A stretch of DNA of 20,309 nucleotides. It comes from an uncultured Collinsella sp. (GTDB lineage: Bacteria; Actinomycetota; Coriobacteriia; Coriobacteriales; Coriobacteriaceae). The stretch spans positions 1 to 20,309 of the forward strand of contig CAKUGX010000026.1 of the NCBI GenBank assembly GCA_934654765.1. Reading direction: 5' to 3'. Positions 9,030 to 17,470 of the stretch are shown in pieces. How positions within the stretch are numbered: the stretch's first letter is position 1; every line of letters starts with the position of its first letter. The notes under the pieces are model-generated. The model worked only from the letters and a program-made list of their open reading frames with translations, ran no database searches and was not told the origin of the DNA. A program made the position numbers and the translations under genes.

Positions 9030-9064
9030 TTGTTTACTGCCACTGATATTCAGATTCAAGGCAG
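9027..9064 (+). other. In-frame TGA of ftsQ with a hairpin just downstream
   Basis: The TGA at 9027-9029 interrupts ftsQ. Seven bases later a potential RNA hairpin begins: CTGCC (9037-9041) pairs with GGCAG (9060-9064), and inside it CTGA (9043-9046) pairs with TCAG (9050-9053) around a TAT loop. A structure about 8 bases past a stop is the layout seen at known readthrough sites. The stems are short, so this may be chance. A single A-to-G change at 9029 would give TGG (Trp) and restore a continuous frame. Confidence 0.35.
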
Positions 9065-9752
9065 CGAGCATGTGACGAAGCACGATGCTATCCAGCTGAT
9101 CGACTTGCCCGAGGGAACGTCGCTTTTTAACGTCGATCCCGACCAGATTACCGAGGATCTCAAGCAGAACCCGTGGGTCTCGGGCGTGGATGTCCAGCGC
9201 CAGTTTCCCCATACGCTTATCATCACGCCGACGGAGCGTAAGGTTATCGCCATTGCGTATATCAGCTCCGACGACCTTGCCTGGGCTATCGGAGATGATG
9301 ACACCTGGATCGCCCCGCTGTCGACGTCGGTCGAAGTGGACGACCAGGGCAACGTCATCACGACAGGGCAGGGCTCAAATACCTTGACCGGAATCGATGC
9401 CGCGCTGGCGCTCGCCAAGCATTATGGCGCGGTGTTGTTGACTGATGTCTCGGCGGATGTCGCTCCGGTTTCCGGCCAGGCGGTGAACTCCAAAGCCGTT
9501 AAGGCCGGCCTGGATTATGTGCGTGGTTTTTCGAGCGAGTTCTTGGGACAAGTCAAGGATATTTCCACGCCTTCGGTCGAAGCCATCTCGGCAAACCTCA
9601 ATAACGGCATTGAGGTGTCGCTGGGCGATTCGGACGATATCGCCAAGAAGGAACGCGTAGTCACCAAGTTGCTTTCGCAGGTAGAGGGCGTAACGTATAT
9701 CAATGTGCGCTCTCCGGGCAACTACACATTTAGGAATGCTCCGACCTCGTAG
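9030..9752 (+). CDS. ftsQ: FtsQ C-terminal part: POTRA and beta domains, in frame after the TGA
   Basis: The 240 codons after the TGA encode the extracytoplasmic part of FtsQ/DivIB, which links early and late division proteins. The first about 70 residues are a POTRA domain: FTATDIQIQGSEHVT, then LPEGTSLFNVDPDQI and NPWVSGVDVQRQFPHTL match the usual 'lf.v..I.V.Gn..vt', 'l.g.nlf.vd' and 'P.V..a.V.r..P.tl.I' pattern. A beta domain follows, ending with the VTYINVRSPGNYTFR strand. There is no signal peptide or helix in this piece, so alone it could not reach its place. The only start at the boundary is TTG 9030, directly after the stop and without a good SD; reinitiation there would be weak. It is best read as the second half of one gene, 8496-9752. 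Confidence 0.82.
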   Translation: MFTATDIQIQGSEHVTKHDAIQLIDLPEGTSLFNVDPDQITEDLKQNPWVSGVDVQRQFPHTLIITPTERKVIAIAYISSDDLAWAIGDDDTWIAPLSTSVEVDDQGNVITTGQGSNTLTGIDAALALAKHYGAVLLTDVSADVAPVSGQAVNSKAVKAGLDYVRGFSSEFLGQVKDISTPSVEAISANLNNGIEVSLGDSDDIAKKERVVTKLLSQVEGVTYINVRSPGNYTFRNAPTS

Positions 9753-9825
9753 CGCTGGTTGATGCTTTGTTGAGGGGCCATACCACGCCGTTTATCTGGT
9801 TTGTTTGGTTTTCACGGTCAATTAT

Positions 9826-9931
9826 TTGACTGATACGTTCATAATGTGCAAACATAATACGGTTTACCTTTGCATTTACTTTCAACCTGAAGGTTAATGT
9901 GCGCAGGGGTCGACCCATGCTATGGCTATAA
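9826..9931 (+). promoter_or_regulatory. Putative ftsZ promoter/leader region
   Basis: The 199-bp gap before ftsZ is clearly more AT-rich than the genes around it. It contains TTGACT (9826-9831), a consensus-like -35, and CATAAT (9853-9858), but the 21-base spacing is too long for a confident pair. Another TATAAC lies at 9926-9931. A dyad TGCAAA (9847-9852) / TTTGCA (9869-9874) could be an operator. A separate ftsZ promoter here is plausible; its exact elements are not established. Confidence 0.35.
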
Positions 9932-9951
9932 CCTTTGTTCGGAGGACCGAC

Positions 9952-11106
9952 ATGCACGAGACAGAGATCAACAACTACCTTGCCGTCATTAAGGTGGTCG
10001 GCGTCGGCGGCGGCGGTACCAACGCGGTCAATCGAATGATCGAAGAGGGCATCCGCGGCGTCGAGTTTGTCGCCATCAACACCGATGCTCAGGCACTCGC
10101 GATCTCTGATGCCGATATCAAGGTGCACATCGGCACCGACCTTACCCGCGGCCTGGGCGCCGGCGCCAACCCCGAGGTTGGCCGCAAGGCTGCCGATGAG
10201 TCCCGCGACGACATTGCCGAGGCGCTCGCTGGCGCCGACATGGTGTTTATCACCTGCGGTGAGGGCGGTGGCACCGGTACCGGCGCTGCTCCCATCGTTG
10301 CCGATATCGCGATGAACGAGGTCGGCGCACTGACCGTCGCCGTCGTGACCAAGCCCTTCACCTTCGAGGGCCGCAAGCGCAAGAAGAGCGCCGAGGAGGG
10401 CATCAAGACCCTCTCCGATTGCGTCGACACTATGATCGTCATCCCTAACGATAAGCTGCTCGACATCGCCGAGAAGAAGACCACCATGCTCGAGGCCTTC
10501 GCGATTGCCGATGGCGTCCTTTCCCAGGGCACCCAGGGCATCACCGACCTCATCACCGTCCCCGGTATCATCAACCTGGACTTCGCCGATGTTAAGACCA
10601 TCATGAAGCAGGCCGGTACCGCCATGATGGGTATCGGTACCTCTTCTGGGGATACTCGTGCCGTCGACGCTGCCCAGCAGGCCATCTCCAGCCCGCTGCT
10701 CGAGAGCTCCATCGATGGTGCCACGCGCGTGCTGCTCTCCATCGCTGGTTCCAAGGACCTGGGCATCCAGGAGATCAGCGACGCCGCCGACGTTGTCGCC
10801 AACGCCGTCGACCCCGAGGCGAACATCATCTTCGGTACCGTTGTCGACGAGTCCCTGGGCGATCAGGTGCGTATCACCGTCATCGCTACGGGCTTCTCCG
10901 ATTCCAACGTCAACCGTCAGGACGAGCTCTTTGCTGCTCAGCAGTCTCAGAGCAAGGCCGCTGCCTCCGCTGAGCCGCAGCGCACCGCTCCGGCTGCCAG
11001 CCCGGCTCAGGCCGCTCCGACCCGCAACGTCGGTGGTACCGAGCTGCCCAACTTTGGCAACGACCAGTTCGAGCTTCCCGACTTCCTGAAGCGCGGTAGC
11101 TTCTAG
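9952..11106 (+). CDS. ftsZ: Cell division GTPase FtsZ
   Basis: FtsZ is the tubulin-like GTPase that forms the cytokinetic ring. The 384-residue protein has [13 protein letters not shown] (residues 17-29), the GTP-binding tubulin signature [10 protein letters not shown] (105-114) and the synergy-loop NLDFADV (208-214) with its catalytic Asp residues. After the core comes an Ala/Pro/Gln-rich linker and a C-terminal peptide ELPDFLKR (374-381) that docks membrane anchors. The ATG at 9952 is chosen because GGAGG (9941-9945) sits 6 bases upstream; an in-frame ATG at 9922 would add ten residues upstream of that SD. No ftsA lies nearby, so SepF, encoded further down, is the likely anchor. Codon use is strongly biased, as expected for high expression. 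Confidence 0.98.
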   Translation: MHETEINNYLAVIKVVGVGGGGTNAVNRMIEEGIRGVEFVAINTDAQALAISDADIKVHIGTDLTRGLGAGANPEVGRKAADESRDDIAEALAGADMVFITCGEGGGTGTGAAPIVADIAMNEVGALTVAVVTKPFTFEGRKRKKSAEEGIKTLSDCVDTMIVIPNDKLLDIAEKKTTMLEAFAIADGVLSQGTQGITDLITVPGIINLDFADVKTIMKQAGTAMMGIGTSSGDTRAVDAAQQAISSPLLESSIDGATRVLLSIAGSKDLGIQEISDAADVVANAVDPEANIIFGTVVDESLGDQVRITVIATGFSDSNVNRQDELFAAQQSQSKAAASAEPQRTAPAASPAQAAPTRNVGGTELPNFGNDQFELPDFLKRGSF

Positions 11107-11128
11107 TTCGTTTTTCTCAACGACCTGT

Positions 11129-11165
11129 ACGGGGTGTGTCCATTTGGATGCACCCCGTTTTGTTT
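11129..11165 (+). terminator. Rho-independent terminator after ftsZ
   Basis: ACGGGGTG (11129-11136) pairs with CACCCCGT (11151-11158), and the stem extends inward through GTCC/GGAT-type pairing to an ATTT loop, about 13 pairs in all. A T-rich tail (TTTTGTTT) follows directly. It lies 23 bases after the ftsZ stop and separates ftsZ from pgeF. Confidence 0.88.
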
Positions 11166-11195
11166 CCCGTTTGTAAACGAAAGCCTCCAATCTCC

Positions 11196-11213
11196 TTACG
11201 TTCCCTTTACGTT
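11196..11213 (+). promoter_or_regulatory. Pho-box-like 11-bp direct repeat upstream of pgeF-pst
   Basis: TTACGTT occurs at 11196-11202 and again at 11207-11213, separated by CCCT. Seven-base cores at an 11-base period are the geometry bound by OmpR/PhoB-family response regulators. The site lies about 105 bp before pgeF, the first gene of the run containing pstSCAB-phoU. Candidate -10 elements downstream are TATCCT (11233-11238) and TATAAA (11260-11265). The core does not match a published Pho consensus that I can name exactly, so the assignment is inference from spacing and context. Confidence 0.35.
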
Positions 11214-11274
11214 TGGTCCCTACCGCTGCGGGTATCCTTTTAAGGAAGTATGACAGCCGTATAAACGCGGACTG

Positions 11275-11289
11275 CGCGGCGACGCCGCG
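11275..11289 (+). other. GC-rich hairpin in the pgeF leader
   Basis: CGCGGC (11275-11280) and GCCGCG (11284-11289) form a 6-pair GC stem with a GAC loop, 14 bases before the pgeF SD. There is no T-tract, so it is not a terminator; it might affect leader stability or translation. It could also be chance in GC-rich DNA. Confidence 0.3.
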
Positions 11290-11316
11290 GTACTTGTGTT
11301 ATTAGGAGGCTTTAGT

Positions 11317-12117
11317 ATGGCAGCACGTGCGGACAGAGTTTCGCGTGTCGACCATGATGGAGTTACGTTGGTGGAGGGCGCGACGTCAAATGTCCGTTTT
11401 GCCTTTACCGAGCGCACCGGTGGCGTTTCCGAAAAACCGTACTCCTCGCTCAACCTGGGCTCGCATGTGGGCGATGACCCCTTTTCCGTTCAAGAAAATC
11501 GTCGTCGAGCGCTCGAAGCTATGGGCGCCACTGAGTGCGAGCATAATCTGCTCGTGCCCAATCAGGTACATGGTGACCATATCGTTACGGTGACTTCGAA
11601 CGGCGCCGACGATCTTGAGGCTGTTCGCGAGCAGATTGCCGAGGGCTGCGATGCCATCGTCTGTACGGCCCATGACGTGCCCGTGCTGCTCTGCTTTGCC
11701 GACTGCGTTCCCGTGGTGCTGGTAGCCCCCGGCGGATTTGCCGTGGTGCACTCCGGTTGGAAGGGCACGATTGCACGTATTTCCGCCAAGGCGTGCCAGG
11801 CGCTTTGCGATGCTGCCGGCTGCGATGCGAGCGACGTTTCCGCCTATATCGGCCCCCATATCTTGGCTGACGAATATGAGGTATCCCAGGAACTCATGGA
11901 TCGCTTTGCCGTCGAGTTCTCTTGCATCGATGCGAGTGCCTCTCGCATGCTCGATCTTTCCGCTGCCATTTGTGAGGCACTGGTAGATGCCGGTGTGGAC
12001 GCGGATAATATCGTGGATACCCAGCTTTCGACTGTGCGTCAGAACGACCGCTTTTATTCCTACCGTAACGAGGACGGCACCTGTGGGCGCCATGCTGCGA
12101 TCGGCGTGATGCTATGA
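11317..12117 (+). CDS. pgeF: Peptidoglycan editing factor PgeF (YfiH/YlmD, multicopper-type oxidoreductase fold)
   Basis: This 266-residue protein belongs to the YfiH/YlmD (laccase-domain) family, reported to remove wrongly built peptidoglycan precursors and to act on purine nucleosides. Motifs match: TERTGGVSEKPYSSLNLG near the N-terminus, NQVHG with His85, FADCVPV with Cys130 and HSGWKG with His145 or neighbours as the metal-binding set, IGPHI, and the C-terminal CGRHAAIGVM. The ATG at 11317 has AGGAGG (11304-11309) 7 bases upstream, so it is preferred to an in-frame start at 11296. It follows ftsZ, as ylmD does in many Gram-positives, but its stop overlaps the pstS start (ATGA), tying it to phosphate uptake. 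Confidence 0.92.
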   Translation: MAARADRVSRVDHDGVTLVEGATSNVRFAFTERTGGVSEKPYSSLNLGSHVGDDPFSVQENRRRALEAMGATECEHNLLVPNQVHGDHIVTVTSNGADDLEAVREQIAEGCDAIVCTAHDVPVLLCFADCVPVVLVAPGGFAVVHSGWKGTIARISAKACQALCDAAGCDASDVSAYIGPHILADEYEVSQELMDRFAVEFSCIDASASRMLDLSAAICEALVDAGVDADNIVDTQLSTVRQNDRFYSYRNEDGTCGRHAAIGVML

Positions 12118-12950
12118 GAAAGATCGTATCGGTCCTGAGCGCCGCTGTGCTTACGCTTACGCTGTGCGCCTGTTCTTCGGGATCTTCTACCTCTTCCATT
12201 ACCGTGGCCGGCTCCACGACCTGCCTTCCTATCGCCGAGATTGCGGCAGAGGGCTTTAAGGAGGAGACCGGCATCGACGTGCTCGTTTCCGGTTTGGGCT
12301 CTTCCGCTGGCATCGAAGCCGTCAGCGCTGGCACGGCCGATATCGCCAGCTCCTCCCGTGGACTCAATGCCGACGAACAGGATCTGGGCCTGACTCCCAT
12401 CGTCATTGCCCACGACGGTATCGCGGTCATCGTGAACGACGATAACCCGGTCGATAACCTCTCGACCGAGCAGCTCCGCGATATCTATGCCGGCAAGATT
12501 ACTAATTGGAAAGAGGTCGGTGGCGAGGACCTGAAGATTCAGGTTATCAACCGAGACGAGGCGTCCGGCACGCGTGAGGCCTTCCGCACCATCGTGATGG
12601 ACGGCACCCCGTTCGATCGCCGGTCCGCCGTTCTTTCGGGCACGGGCCAGGTGCGCGACGTGGTATCTCGTTCGCGCGGTGCCATCGGCTACATTTCGCT
12701 GGGCTTCGTCGATAGCCTCAACGCCAAGACCTCGGTCAAGGCTGTCTCGGTCAATCATGTTGAGGCGTCCGAGAAGACGGTCGCGAGCGGCGGCTATCCC
12801 ATCTCGCGCGACCTTTACTTCTTTGTGAAGGGTGCGCCTTCGCAGCAGGCGCAAGATTACATCGACTACGTGACGTCCGAAAAGATGGACAAGCAGATTC
12901 GCGAGGCGGGCTTTATTCCCGTCACCAATGACGGGAAGGGGAGTGAGTAG
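12114..12950 (+). CDS. pstS: Phosphate ABC transporter substrate-binding lipoprotein PstS
   Basis: PstS is the surface-exposed phosphate-binding protein of the high-affinity Pst importer. The 278-residue product starts with a basic-hydrophobic signal peptide and the lipobox LCAC, with Cys20 as the lipid-anchored residue, followed by a Ser-rich linker. The mature part starts VAGSTTCLPIAE, the phosphate-binding GST segment, then GLGSSAGIEAV, ADIASSSR, NLSTEQLRDIYAGKITNW and NRDEASGTREAF, all family hallmarks. The start ATG overlaps the pgeF stop by 4 bases, so translation is probably coupled to it, and there is no room for a private promoter directly before it. Confidence 0.96.
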   Translation: MRKIVSVLSAAVLTLTLCACSSGSSTSSITVAGSTTCLPIAEIAAEGFKEETGIDVLVSGLGSSAGIEAVSAGTADIASSSRGLNADEQDLGLTPIVIAHDGIAVIVNDDNPVDNLSTEQLRDIYAGKITNWKEVGGEDLKIQVINRDEASGTREAFRTIVMDGTPFDRRSAVLSGTGQVRDVVSRSRGAIGYISLGFVDSLNAKTSVKAVSVNHVEASEKTVASGGYPISRDLYFFVKGAPSQQAQDYIDYVTSEKMDKQIREAGFIPVTNDGKGSE

Positions 12951-12951
12951 C

Positions 12952-13878
12952 ATGGAAGCACAGGAAAACTCCCAGACTGAGCAGAATGCTCAGGCGCCCA
13001 AGAAGCGCGAGCTGGCGCTCGTATCGCGCAGCACCTATATCAAGGAGAAGGCGCTGCAGTGGATCTTCTTTGCCTGCGCGTTCTTGGCGGTTGTTACCGT
13101 CATCCTGATTTTTGTCTTTACCACGTACTCGGCGCTGCCCGTCTTTACCGACATCGGTCTGGCGGATTTCTTTAGCTTTACGTGGGCGCCCTCTGAGGGC
13201 CACTACGGCATCGTGTCGCTGCTTGCCGGCTCGGGTCTGGTGACTGTCGGTGCGCTCGCCATGGGTGTGCCCCTGGGCGTGGGCACGGCCGTGTATCTGG
13301 TCGAGATCGCCGGCAAGCGCGTACGCAAGCTCATCAGCCCTGCCGTTGACCTGTTGGCCGGCATCCCTTCTATCATCTATGGCTTCTTTGGCATGATCAT
13401 CATCCGTCCGTTTATCGCGCAACTGACCGGTGGTCTTGGTTTTGGTGCGCTCACGGCGTGGTTCGTGCTTGCCATCATGATCGTCCCTACCATCACCACG
13501 CTCACCATCGATGCCCTCAATTCCATTCCCATGGGTATTCGCGAGGCATCGTATGCCATGGGTGCTACTAAGTGGCAGACCATCTATAAGGTCGTGCTAC
13601 CTGCCGCCAAGCTGGGTATCGTGGATGCGATCGTGCTGGGTATGGGCCGTGCCATCGGCGAGACCATGGCCGTGCTCATGGTTGTGGGTAACGCCCCGGT
13701 TATTCCCGACAGCATTGCGAGCCCCATCTCGACGCTCACGAGCCAGATCGCGCTCGACATGAGCTATTCCTCGGGTCTGCACCGCTCGGCGCTGTTCGGC
13801 ATGGGCGTGGTCCTGTTTATCATCTCCGCCACGCTGGTGGGCGTCGTCCGTCTGATTTCCAAGAAAAAGAGGGGGTAG
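12952..13878 (+). CDS. pstC: Phosphate ABC transporter permease PstC
   Basis: PstC is one of the two membrane subunits of the Pst importer. The 308-residue protein has a polar head of about 28 residues, then about six hydrophobic helices. The motifs LLAGIPSIIYGFFG and the EAA-loop region (SIPMGIREASYAMGATKWQ, then AIGETMAV), which contacts the ATPase, are clear. The ATG at 12952 follows the pstS stop by one base and has AAGGGGAG (12936-12943) at spacing 8; an in-frame ATG at 12928 lies upstream of that SD and is less likely. Confidence 0.95.
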   Translation: MEAQENSQTEQNAQAPKKRELALVSRSTYIKEKALQWIFFACAFLAVVTVILIFVFTTYSALPVFTDIGLADFFSFTWAPSEGHYGIVSLLAGSGLVTVGALAMGVPLGVGTAVYLVEIAGKRVRKLISPAVDLLAGIPSIIYGFFGMIIIRPFIAQLTGGLGFGALTAWFVLAIMIVPTITTLTIDALNSIPMGIREASYAMGATKWQTIYKVVLPAAKLGIVDAIVLGMGRAIGETMAVLMVVGNAPVIPDSIASPISTLTSQIALDMSYSSGLHRSALFGMGVVLFIISATLVGVVRLISKKKRG

Positions 13879-13881
13879 GCT

Positions 13882-14787
13882 ATGTCCGATTCCGTTGACA
13901 CGACGGTCGATACGACCTCGTCGCGCGAGCGCATCAAGCGTGCCCTTTCCCACGGCAAGAAGGGCCGCATCAACAAGGACCTGTCCAACAAGATCATGCT
14001 TGGCGTGTTCCGTGCCGCGGCATACATCACCACGCTGGTGTTGGTCGCTATCATCGCCTACGTGGTCATTAACGGCCTGCCGCATATCTCGCTCGACTTT
14101 ATCTTCGGTTGGCCCCAGGGCGTCAACGCCGAGGGCGGAATTTGGCCCACGATCGTCTCGACCGTCTATGTGACGGCGCTCGCCATGCTTATCTGCACGC
14201 CGATCGCTGTGCTGGCAGCCGTCTATCTGGCCGAGTACGCCAAGCAGGGCAAGGTCGTCGAGCTCATTCGCTACGCTGCCGACGCTTTGGCTTCGGTGCC
14301 CTCCATCGTTATGGGCCTGTTTGGTTACGCCTTGTTTGTCGAGGCCATGGGCCTGGGCCTTTCGATGGTCTCTGCCGCTCTGGCACTCGCGCTCTTGATG
14401 CTTCCCATCGTCATGCGCACCACTGAAGAGGCCATTCGCGCCGTCCCGCGCTATATCCGTTGGGGCGCGTACGGCCTGGGCGCCACCAAGTGGCAGGTTG
14501 TCTCCAAGATTGTGCTTCCTTCTGCCTTTGGCCGTATTGCCACGGGCATCGTCCTCGCCATCGGCCGTGCCATTGGCGAGACCGCGGTGGTGCTCTACAC
14601 CATGGGCCAAGCCATCAATCTACCTATTTCGCCGCTCGATTCCGGCCGCCCCATGACGGTTCACCTGTACCTGCTTGCAAACGACGGCATCAACATGAAC
14701 GCAGCCTACGGCACCGCGCTCTTGCTGATGGTGATCATTCTGGCCTTCAACCTGTTTGCGCGCTTCCTGTCGCGCAAGCGTCGCTAG
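13882..14787 (+). CDS. pstA: Phosphate ABC transporter permease PstA
   Basis: PstA is the second membrane subunit of the Pst importer. The 301-residue protein has a polar, basic head of about 35 residues and six predicted helices. ADALASVPSIVMGLFG matches the family, and the EAA loop reads EEAIRAVPRYIRWGAYGLG then ATKWQ and AIGETAVVLYTMG. It shares the GATKWQ stretch with PstC, as expected for paralogous permeases. It starts 3 bases after pstC, with GAGGGGG (13869-13875) as the SD. Confidence 0.95.
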   Translation: MSDSVDTTVDTTSSRERIKRALSHGKKGRINKDLSNKIMLGVFRAAAYITTLVLVAIIAYVVINGLPHISLDFIFGWPQGVNAEGGIWPTIVSTVYVTALAMLICTPIAVLAAVYLAEYAKQGKVVELIRYAADALASVPSIVMGLFGYALFVEAMGLGLSMVSAALALALLMLPIVMRTTEEAIRAVPRYIRWGAYGLGATKWQVVSKIVLPSAFGRIATGIVLAIGRAIGETAVVLYTMGQAINLPISPLDSGRPMTVHLYLLANDGINMNAAYGTALLLMVIILAFNLFARFLSRKRR

Positions 14788-14799
14788 TTAAGGAGTCCC

Positions 14800-15603
<804 letters not shown>

Positions 15604-15654
15604 TCGGTGCGACTAGTCCCAAGCCGATCGGACCTGGTCCGGTGCGTATTCACT

Positions 15655-15675
15655 GTGCGGGCGGCATGACCGCAC
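15655..15675 (+). other. Hairpin between pstB and phoU
   Basis: GTGCGG (15655-15660) can pair with CCGCAC (15670-15675) across a 9-base loop, 20 bases before the phoU ATG. A second possible stem, GATCGG (15602-15607) with CCGATC (15624-15629), starts at the pstB stop. Neither has a T-tract. They may act in mRNA processing or set relative expression of phoU. Confidence 0.3.
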
Positions 15676-15695
15676 CCAACTGATTGGAGTGAACC

Positions 15696-16553
15696 ATGCG
15701 CAAACTGTTTTCCCGTCAGCTCGTCGAGGCCCGTCACGAGATGCTGAGCATCTACGAGGCCGTCGATCTGGCCCTCCACGATGCCGTGAAGGCCTATGTG
15801 ACCGACGACCGCAAGCTCGCCACCAAGACCAAGAAGCGCACGCTTTCGATTGACGCGCGCTGCGCCAACCTGGAGGCCGTCTGCTACAACCTGATCGCCA
15901 CGCAGTCACCGGTCGCCTCCGACTTCCGCCTGCTTCAGACGATCATCTACGTCGACTTTAACCTGCAGCGCATGACCGATAAGGTCCGTCAGATCTGCCG
16001 TGCCACGCGTCATATGATCAAGGCCGACATCTCGCTGCCCAAGGAGCTTGTCGGTACGGTCGAGGCCGAGGCTGAGGCCGTCTACCAGGTGCTGGGCTCT
16101 TCGCTTTCCGCGCTCGTCACCAATGACATGTCCATCATCTGCAACCTGGCCGTCGAGGACGAGCCGGTGCACGCCGCCTACGAGAAGTTCTTCCGCACCT
16201 TTAACCGTATGGATACGGGCGACTTTATGGACGACGACAGCAACTATGACGACCTGCGCCGCGCCATCATGGTTTCGCGCTACCTCGATCGCATCGCTTC
16301 CATTTCCATCGATGCCGCTTGCCGTCTGACCTTCCTGTTGACTGGTCAGCGTATGAACGCCGGCGATATCGCCCGTGTGGACGAGGATGAGCTCGAGAGC
16401 ATGCGCGTGCCTTCGGGCGAGGGTGTTATCATGAGGCCCGCCGTCGACGCGCGCTACGTTGCCAAGGTGCCCGCCAACGAGGTCAGCGAGGGTCTTCGCT
16501 ACCTGCTCGATCATCTTGAGGACGAGGACGATGGCGAGGACGACGAGGAGTAA
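15696..16553 (+). CDS. phoU: Phosphate-specific transport regulator PhoU
   Basis: PhoU is a cytoplasmic helical-bundle protein that links the Pst transporter to the phosphate sensor kinase and represses the Pho response when phosphate is plentiful. The 285-residue product shows the two three-helix repeats. The N-terminal part has LVEARHEMLSIYEAV and ANLEAVCYNLIATQSPVASDFRL, the first repeat with its metal-binding-type acidic residues; RRAIMVSRYLDRIAS is in the second repeat. It is longer than the usual about 220 residues because of inserts and an acidic Asp/Glu-rich tail (last about 15 residues). GGAG (15686-15689) lies 6 bases before the ATG. No sensor kinase or response regulator is in view. 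Confidence 0.9.
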   Translation: MRKLFSRQLVEARHEMLSIYEAVDLALHDAVKAYVTDDRKLATKTKKRTLSIDARCANLEAVCYNLIATQSPVASDFRLLQTIIYVDFNLQRMTDKVRQICRATRHMIKADISLPKELVGTVEAEAEAVYQVLGSSLSALVTNDMSIICNLAVEDEPVHAAYEKFFRTFNRMDTGDFMDDDSNYDDLRRAIMVSRYLDRIASISIDAACRLTFLLTGQRMNAGDIARVDEDELESMRVPSGEGVIMRPAVDARYVAKVPANEVSEGLRYLLDHLEDEDDGEDDEE

Positions 16554-16590
16554 GTAGCCCCGTTCGTCGAAAGATTGTAAATACCTAAGT

Positions 16591-16622
16591 GAGCGCGGCC
16601 TTGCACATGCGGGGCCGCGCTC
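16591..16622 (+). terminator. Possible terminator after phoU
   Basis: GAGCGCGGCC (16591-16600) pairs perfectly with GGCCGCGCTC (16613-16622) around a 12-base loop. Only TTGCGTT follows, so the U-tract is poor; termination may be partial or factor-dependent. It lies 38 bases after phoU and 50 bases before yggS, a sensible end for the pst unit. Confidence 0.5.
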
Positions 16623-16672
16623 TTGCGTTAGCATGGGACTACTTGTTTGGCTGTCAGCGGAGGCGATTAGCA

Positions 16673-17410
16673 ATGGATAACTATTTGGACTTGATGCGCG
16701 CTCGCCGCGAGCAGATTCTGGAACGTTTTTATGCGGCGCTCGATCACGCGGGCCGCCCCCACGACGCCGCCCGCCTCATTGCCGTGTCCAAGACCGTTGG
16801 TGTCGATGAGACCGTTGCCGCCATCCAGGCGGGGTATCGCCATTTTGCCGAGAACCGCCCGCAGGAGCTGGTTCGCAAGCTCACGGGTCTGGCGGAGCAT
16901 CCGGAGCTGCCCGAGGTGCGCTTCGATATGATCGGCAACCTGCAGACCAATAAGATCAATGCGGTGCTGGGCTCAGCCGAGCTGATTCACTCGGTGGGTT
17001 CGCTGCATCTGGCACAGGCGATCTCGAGCCGTGCTGTCCGCAAGATTGAGGCAGGCGAGCTCGCCGGTCCCCAGCGTGTGCTCATCGAGGTCAATGTGAG
17101 TGGTGAGGAGTCGAAGGGAGGCTTTTCGCCCGATGAGATTCGCGCCGCCGCGGGTGAGCTTGCGGAACTTGAGGGAATTTGCGTACAGGGGCTTATGACT
17201 ATGGCGCCCCGGGGGAATAAGGATGTGGCACGCCGCACCTTTGCGGGGCTTCGTGAGCTGAGGGATGAGCTGGAGGCGGCGCATCCCGATTTGAACCTGC
17301 CTGAGCTTTCCTGCGGCATGAGCGAGGACTTTGAGCCTGCCCTTGAGGAGGGCTCTACGCTCGTTCGCCTGGGCAGGGTAGTATTTAGCCCGGAGTTTGC
17401 AGTAAAATAA
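16673..17410 (+). CDS. yggS: YggS family pyridoxal phosphate-binding protein (PLP homeostasis)
   Basis: The 245-residue protein is the YggS/YlmE (PLPBP) family: a single-domain TIM-barrel that binds PLP and balances free vitamin B6, with no known catalysis. The PLP lysine is in IAVSK (Lys40). Other motifs are AENRPQELVRK, DMIGNLQTNKI, HSVGSLHLA, IEVNVSGEESKGG, GLMTMAP, SCGMSEDFEPAL and VRLGRVVF. ATG 16673 is chosen because GGAGG (16659-16663) precedes it at spacing 9; the upstream open frame from 16589 includes the phoU hairpin and looks non-coding. In many Gram-positives this gene lies between ylmD and sepF, as here apart from the pst insertion. Confidence 0.93.
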   Translation: MDNYLDLMRARREQILERFYAALDHAGRPHDAARLIAVSKTVGVDETVAAIQAGYRHFAENRPQELVRKLTGLAEHPELPEVRFDMIGNLQTNKINAVLGSAELIHSVGSLHLAQAISSRAVRKIEAGELAGPQRVLIEVNVSGEESKGGFSPDEIRAAAGELAELEGICVQGLMTMAPRGNKDVARRTFAGLRELRDELEAAHPDLNLPELSCGMSEDFEPALEEGSTLVRLGRVVFSPEFAVK

Positions 17411-17470
17411 GGCTCTGAAGTGCGCACTGATTATCGGGGCGCCTGCACTAAACCGCGAGAGGACACAACC

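Noticed and set aside
9027..9064. Selenocysteine at the ftsQ TGA
   Set aside because: FtsQ has no known selenocysteine or cysteine at this place, which is a membrane-helix border, and the hairpin does not show a recognisable bacterial SECIS loop.
9730..11190. 486-codon minus-strand frame over ftsZ
   Set aside because: It is a mirror of the strongly biased ftsZ codons, Gly/Asp/His-rich, with no SD or recognisable domain.
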